Below the pieces are notes generated by a model that made no database searches, was not told the DNA's origin, and worked only from the letters and a program-made list of their open reading frames with translations. DNA of 64,000 nt from CAZHCA01 sp964530825 (GTDB lineage: Bacteria > Bacteroidota > Bacteroidia > Chitinophagales > Saprospiraceae): the NCBI GenBank assembly GCA_964530825.1, contig CAZHCA010000002.1:300237-364236 (forward strand), given 5' to 3'. The translations under genes were made by a program, and so were the position numbers. How positions within the stretch are numbered: the stretch's first letter is position 1; every line of letters begins with the position of its first letter. This document shows, piece by piece, positions 61,501 to 64,000 of this stretch.

Positions 61501-61637
61501 AATATTTTACCGCTTACCTCAACGGCCCGCTATTGGTCATCATCTTATCCGCCATAATATTAACCGGCTGTGGTGACACCGACGAGGAGCGCCAAGAGCT
61601 CTTCATCAAGTATTTAACAACCCCCAATAACGGTTAA
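61497..61637 (+). CDS. Very small lipoprotein (46 residues)
   Basis: A 46-residue protein beginning MKYFTAYLNGPL. A hydrophobic run LVIILSAIILTGC ends in a good lipobox cysteine (about residue 25), followed by a short charged tail (DTDEERQELFIKYL). It overlaps the SnoaL-like remnant by 4 bp (ATGA). Function unknown; too short for family assignment. Confidence 0.45.
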   Translation: MKYFTAYLNGPLLVIILSAIILTGCGDTDEERQELFIKYLTTPNNG

Positions 61638-61788
61638 GACTGTTCGTAACGAGGCGTAAGCATGGAAACCTTTCAGGCAATTGAGGAAAGGATTGCGCCA
61701 ACAACTACCCCGGTTGGTACTGATGAATAAGAGAAAGTTTTGACATAACTTTGGCTTCTAAGCATTGGAGACAAAAAGTTTAAACGCC

Positions 61789-61902
61789 ATGGAGGAAAAA
61801 GGAAAAAAGAAAAAAGGCTTGATGTTCGCAGTCGGAATTGGGGTTGGTATAGTCTTGTACAAACTGATTTTCGAAGTCTTATGGCCAATGATTTTTGGCT
61901 AA
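61789..61902 (+). CDS. Very small single-helix membrane protein (37 residues)
   Basis: A 37-residue protein: a positively charged start (MEEKGKKKKG) followed by one hydrophobic helix (LMFAVGIGVGIVLYKLIF) and a short tail EVLWPMIFG. Positive-inside orientation would place the N terminus in the cytoplasm. Small glycine-zipper-like membrane proteins of this kind are common and poorly annotated in Bacteroidota. Function unknown. Confidence 0.5.
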   Translation: MEEKGKKKKGLMFAVGIGVGIVLYKLIFEVLWPMIFG

Positions 61903-61917
61903 ATAAGAATTTTTTAA

Positions 61918-61961
61918 GGTACTGGCCGAGTAAAATCATTCTGAATGAAATATCCAGTACC
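61918..61961 (+). terminator. Long hairpin after the 37-residue gene
   Basis: GGTACTGG (61918-61925) and CCAGTACC (61954-61961) are perfect inverted repeats 28 bases apart, with a second short pairing CATT/AATG between them. It lies 15 bp after the small membrane-protein stop and may terminate it. Confidence 0.4.
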
Positions 61962-62103
61962 GGACAAATTGGAGTTTATTTTCGAGGTGGTATGTGTGAC
62001 CTACAAGCTGTCTGGGTCGAATATCTTATCTTTAACGACAAGGCGCGGTGATGCTAGATGGCTTAAGCTGTGCCTTCTTCATTAATGCCGCTAAATAAAA
62101 GAA

Positions 62104-62682
62104 ATGGATCTACTCAAAGCGTGCATCAGCCAACACATACAGATGGGAGAACCGGCCCTTAACAACATCCTATCCAGGTTTGAAAAGGTCGACCTGAGAA
62201 AGCAGGATTATTTTCTCCGGTCGGGGACGATCTGCCGGAAAATGGCTTTTATCGAGACGGGATATCTCCGGATGTACGACATTGCAGATGGGAAAGAAAT
62301 TACGTTTTGGATTGGAAGTAGCGGCCAATTCATCACTTCCCTGTCGAGTTTTGTGTTTCAGACGCCCAACTTTTGGAACATTCAGGCCGTAACTGATGGT
62401 CTGCTGTATGTTATCAGCAGGGCGCATCATTTTGAACTTTGCGAGACCGAGCCCAAATGGCTGGAGTTTGACAACTTGTTATTGGCTCGCTCTTTTGCTT
62501 TACTGGAGCGCAGTATGTTTGCCCATCTACACACCACGGCCAAAGAACGACTGGAAACTCTGCTGGAAGAAGAACCCACCCTTTTCCAGCACGTTCCGCT
62601 GCAATATATTGCTTCCATGATTGGTATCGCGCCAGAATCCCTGAGTAGGCTGAGAAGGAATCTGACGCCATCCATTTCCTAA
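62104..62682 (+). CDS. Crp/Fnr family transcriptional regulator
   Basis: A 192-residue regulator of the Crp/Fnr family with a cyclic-nucleotide-binding-like domain (FEKVDLRKQDYFLRSGTICRKMAFIETGYLRMY, about 27-60; ITFWIGSSGQFITS) and a short C-terminal helix-turn-helix (PLQYIASMIGIAPESLSRLRR, about 165-185). This short form is typical of Bacteroidota Crp-like regulators. It is not closely related in sequence to the one at 60596. It lies 55 bp upstream of the SRPBCC gene, a plausible target. Confidence 0.9.
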   Translation: MDLLKACISQHIQMGEPALNNILSRFEKVDLRKQDYFLRSGTICRKMAFIETGYLRMYDIADGKEITFWIGSSGQFITSLSSFVFQTPNFWNIQAVTDGLLYVISRAHHFELCETEPKWLEFDNLLLARSFALLERSMFAHLHTTAKERLETLLEEEPTLFQHVPLQYIASMIGIAPESLSRLRRNLTPSIS

Positions 62683-62737
62683 CATTTGTCAAGAGAGAAG
62701 TGGTCTTCGTCCTGGAACTTTGAAAAAAATTCCAGCC

Positions 62738-63574
62738 ATGAATCCACTGCAACGATCACTTCTGTTCAACGCTATCTTTTCGGGAATATCTGGTATTTTG
62801 TTGATCTTATTTGCCCCTCACATTGCCAAAGCCTTTGGTGTATCCGATACCAGAGTCTTCCAGTTTACAGGTGTGGCACTGGTCATCTTTACCATCCTCA
62901 TTGGATACCAGATAAAATGGCAAAATCCATTGGGTGTGCTCTTCATCATCAGCCAGGACATCCTGTGGGTGGTCGGTAGCATCCTGCTACTGTTATTCCA
63001 GCCTTTTTCCATAACGGCAACCGGTAATGGTATCCTTACTTTTGTTGCTGCAGTAGTGTTATGGATGGCCTTCAACCAGGCAAAGGCCATGGCCCGGATA
63101 GATGAACATTCGAAAAAGGGGTTTAAACAGTTGGCCTTCCAAAGAACAATACCGGCAACAACAAAAGTGGTTTGGCCGGTGATTTCGGATGTAGCCCACT
63201 ACCATGAGGTAGCGCCAAATATTGATGATGTTACTATTATTTCCGGCGAAAAAGAGGGTATGGTCCGTAGTTGCAGCCATGGTAAAAAGCAGTGGACGGA
63301 AACCTGCACCCTTTGGGAGAAAGAAAAAGCGTACGCGTTTATAGTCAATACCAATGCTCCGGACTACCCCTATCCATTCAAATACTTGAAGGGACGTTGG
63401 GAAGTAGAAGCCCTGAAAGAAGAGCGCACGAAAATTTTGCTGACCTTTGATGTTCAGTACCGACGACCTTTCCAAAATTGGTTGCTCCACCCCTTCCTGA
63501 AGCGGAGATTTAGCAAAATAGTCGAAGCGCTTCTAGATAATTGGGAAAAGAAAATCACTAGTCAATACGCTTGA
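62738..63574 (+). CDS. SRPBCC-type protein with N-terminal membrane helices
   Basis: About 278 residues. Four hydrophobic helices fill residues 5-115 (FNAIFSGISGILLILFAPHIA, VFQFTGVALVIFTILIGYQI, VLFIISQDILWVVGSILLLLF, GILTFVAAVVLWMAFNQA), and the C-terminal part (about 130-270) is a soluble SRPBCC/START-like ligand-binding domain (RTIPATTKVVWPVISDVAHYHEVAPNIDDVTII, GMVRSCSHGKKQWTETC). The start is the ATG at 62738; a TTG at 62720 would add 6 residues. The ligand is unknown. The combination of a membrane DoxX-like half and SRPBCC half is unusual. Confidence 0.8.
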   Translation: MNPLQRSLLFNAIFSGISGILLILFAPHIAKAFGVSDTRVFQFTGVALVIFTILIGYQIKWQNPLGVLFIISQDILWVVGSILLLLFQPFSITATGNGILTFVAAVVLWMAFNQAKAMARIDEHSKKGFKQLAFQRTIPATTKVVWPVISDVAHYHEVAPNIDDVTIISGEKEGMVRSCSHGKKQWTETCTLWEKEKAYAFIVNTNAPDYPYPFKYLKGRWEVEALKEERTKILLTFDVQYRRPFQNWLLHPFLKRRFSKIVEALLDNWEKKITSQYA

Positions 63575-63623
63575 GGTTATAGGGTGTACCCTGCACAAAT
63601 ACCGGTTTTTGATGGCCTAGCAG

Positions 63624-63639
63624 CTGACCCCTCGGTCAG
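63624..63639 (+). terminator. Small hairpin after the SRPBCC gene
   Basis: CTGACC (63624-63629) and GGTCAG (63634-63639) pair across a CCTC tetraloop 50 bp after the stop. A run of T follows only 20 bases later (63660-63668), so the terminator call is tentative. Confidence 0.35.
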
Positions 63640-63686
63640 GTGGCTTCTGTGTAAAACTCATTTTTTTTATCAAAAAAACGAACCCT

Positions 63687-63968
63687 ATGGAACCATGGCG
63701 AGTGGCATTCAGTCTTACGGTGTTATTTGATTGTATACCAATTTGAGCGTAGGATGCCGGCAAGTTTCAGTTTGGTGCCATAGCGGGTATAAACTTTGCC
63801 GAACTCATCGGTGATGATGCCATCCCAAAGAGTGATCGCAAAACTGGCTACTCCGTCGGGGATTATGCTAGTTTAGGGTATCCAACGCCTTCAAGATTCA
63901 ACCCGAGGTCATCTGGTCGCTTCAGGGAGAACAATTCAAAGAAAGCGGGAGCCGCCTGTGGGCTTGAT
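63687..63968 (+). pseudogene. Broken PorT-like outer-membrane barrel gene
   Basis: An ATG at 63687 starts a signal-peptide-like MEPWRVAFSLTVLFDCIPI, then TGA-Ala-TAG interrupts the frame at the expected cleavage site. The same frame continues with DAGKFQFGAIAGINFAELIG, a barrel opening as in PorT-family outer-membrane proteins. Near 63890 the frame shifts to FKIQPEVIWSLQGEQFKESG, again a typical second strand, and then stops. Two nonsense codons and a frameshift make it a relic. Confidence 0.55.
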
Positions 63969-64000
63969 CTGGGCCTGAAGGACTTCATCACCAGCAGTGA
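63951..64000 (+). mobile_element. Possible TnpB (IS200/IS605 OrfB) fragment at the window edge
   Basis: The last 50 bases, in one frame, read AACGLDLGLKDFITSS, which resembles the RuvC-I motif (G-x-D-x-G) region of TnpB/IS605 OrfB transposase-associated nucleases. It follows the broken barrel gene directly, so it may mark an insertion junction. The window ends here; only a few residues support the call. Confidence 0.35.

Noticed and set aside
1..64000. CRISPR arrays, rRNA and tRNA genes
   Set aside because: No direct-repeat arrays, rRNA segments or full tRNA cloverleafs were seen on reading the sequence.

Overview
The window looks like a chromosomal segment of a marine or freshwater Bacteroidota, most likely of the Saprospiria (Lewinella/Haliscomenobacter type). 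This is inferred from a type IX secretion (T9SS) C-terminal sorting domain, a TonB-dependent receptor (TBDR) with an N-terminal carboxypeptidase-like domain, head-GIN (DUF2807), DUF6503 and DUF5117 proteins, TAnnTTTG-type promoter signals and weak Shine-Dalgarno sites. No rRNA, tRNA or CRISPR array was found.

Left part (1-24816), housekeeping and general metabolism: a YjbQ-family protein, a bacterial GH3-type acyl-adenylate enzyme, a LysE exporter, an AlkB-type membrane hydroxylase divergent from a three-domain FAD/NAD/2Fe-2S reductase, a glpK-glpD-glpF glycerol operon, an AsmA/DUF748-like protein, an exported class V aminotransferase homologue, a patatin phospholipase, a DUF5117-type zinc protease, DUF427 and DUF2807 proteins, glycyl-tRNA synthetase, alanine dehydrogenase, tsaE and gyrB.

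Middle (24817-32900), an AT-richer accessory stretch. It opens with a gene graveyard: a repeat with terminal inverted repeats that recurs at 17597, a broken metallo-beta-lactamase-fold hydrolase and a broken outer-membrane barrel. Then come a BIG2/DM13 lipoprotein, an outer-membrane barrel, an AraC regulator with a membrane sensor, an M28 peptidase and a lipoprotein beta-carbonic anhydrase.

Right of that (33987-60066) lies the main system, a polysaccharide and uronate utilisation locus. Sixteen minus-strand genes run from a TBDR (55928) down to uxaB (33987): T9SS-exported beta-helix protein, two exported enolase-superfamily proteins, GH2 beta-glucuronidase, two GH28 enzymes, an exported six-hairpin protein, uxaC, kdgK, eda, a TRAP transporter, uxaA and uxaB. 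Divergently lie a LacI-family regulator, a sigma-70-like factor, an SDR fructuronate reductase (uxuB type) and uxuA. Together these give both routes, galacturonate (UxaC-UxaB-UxaA) and glucuronate (UxaC-UxuB-UxuA), to KDG and then through KdgK and Eda to pyruvate and glyceraldehyde-3-phosphate. Three near-identical 14-bp palindromes (consensus TGCAANCGATTGCA) precede the TBDR, the LacI gene and the sigma-factor gene and mark a probable LacI regulon.

Right end (60134-64000): a Crp/Fnr regulator divergent from a small membrane protein with a perfect palindrome between them, very small genes and a SnoaL-like remnant, a second Crp/Fnr regulator, an SRPBCC membrane protein, and at the edge a broken PorT-like barrel gene joined to what looks like a TnpB (IS200/IS605 OrfB) fragment.
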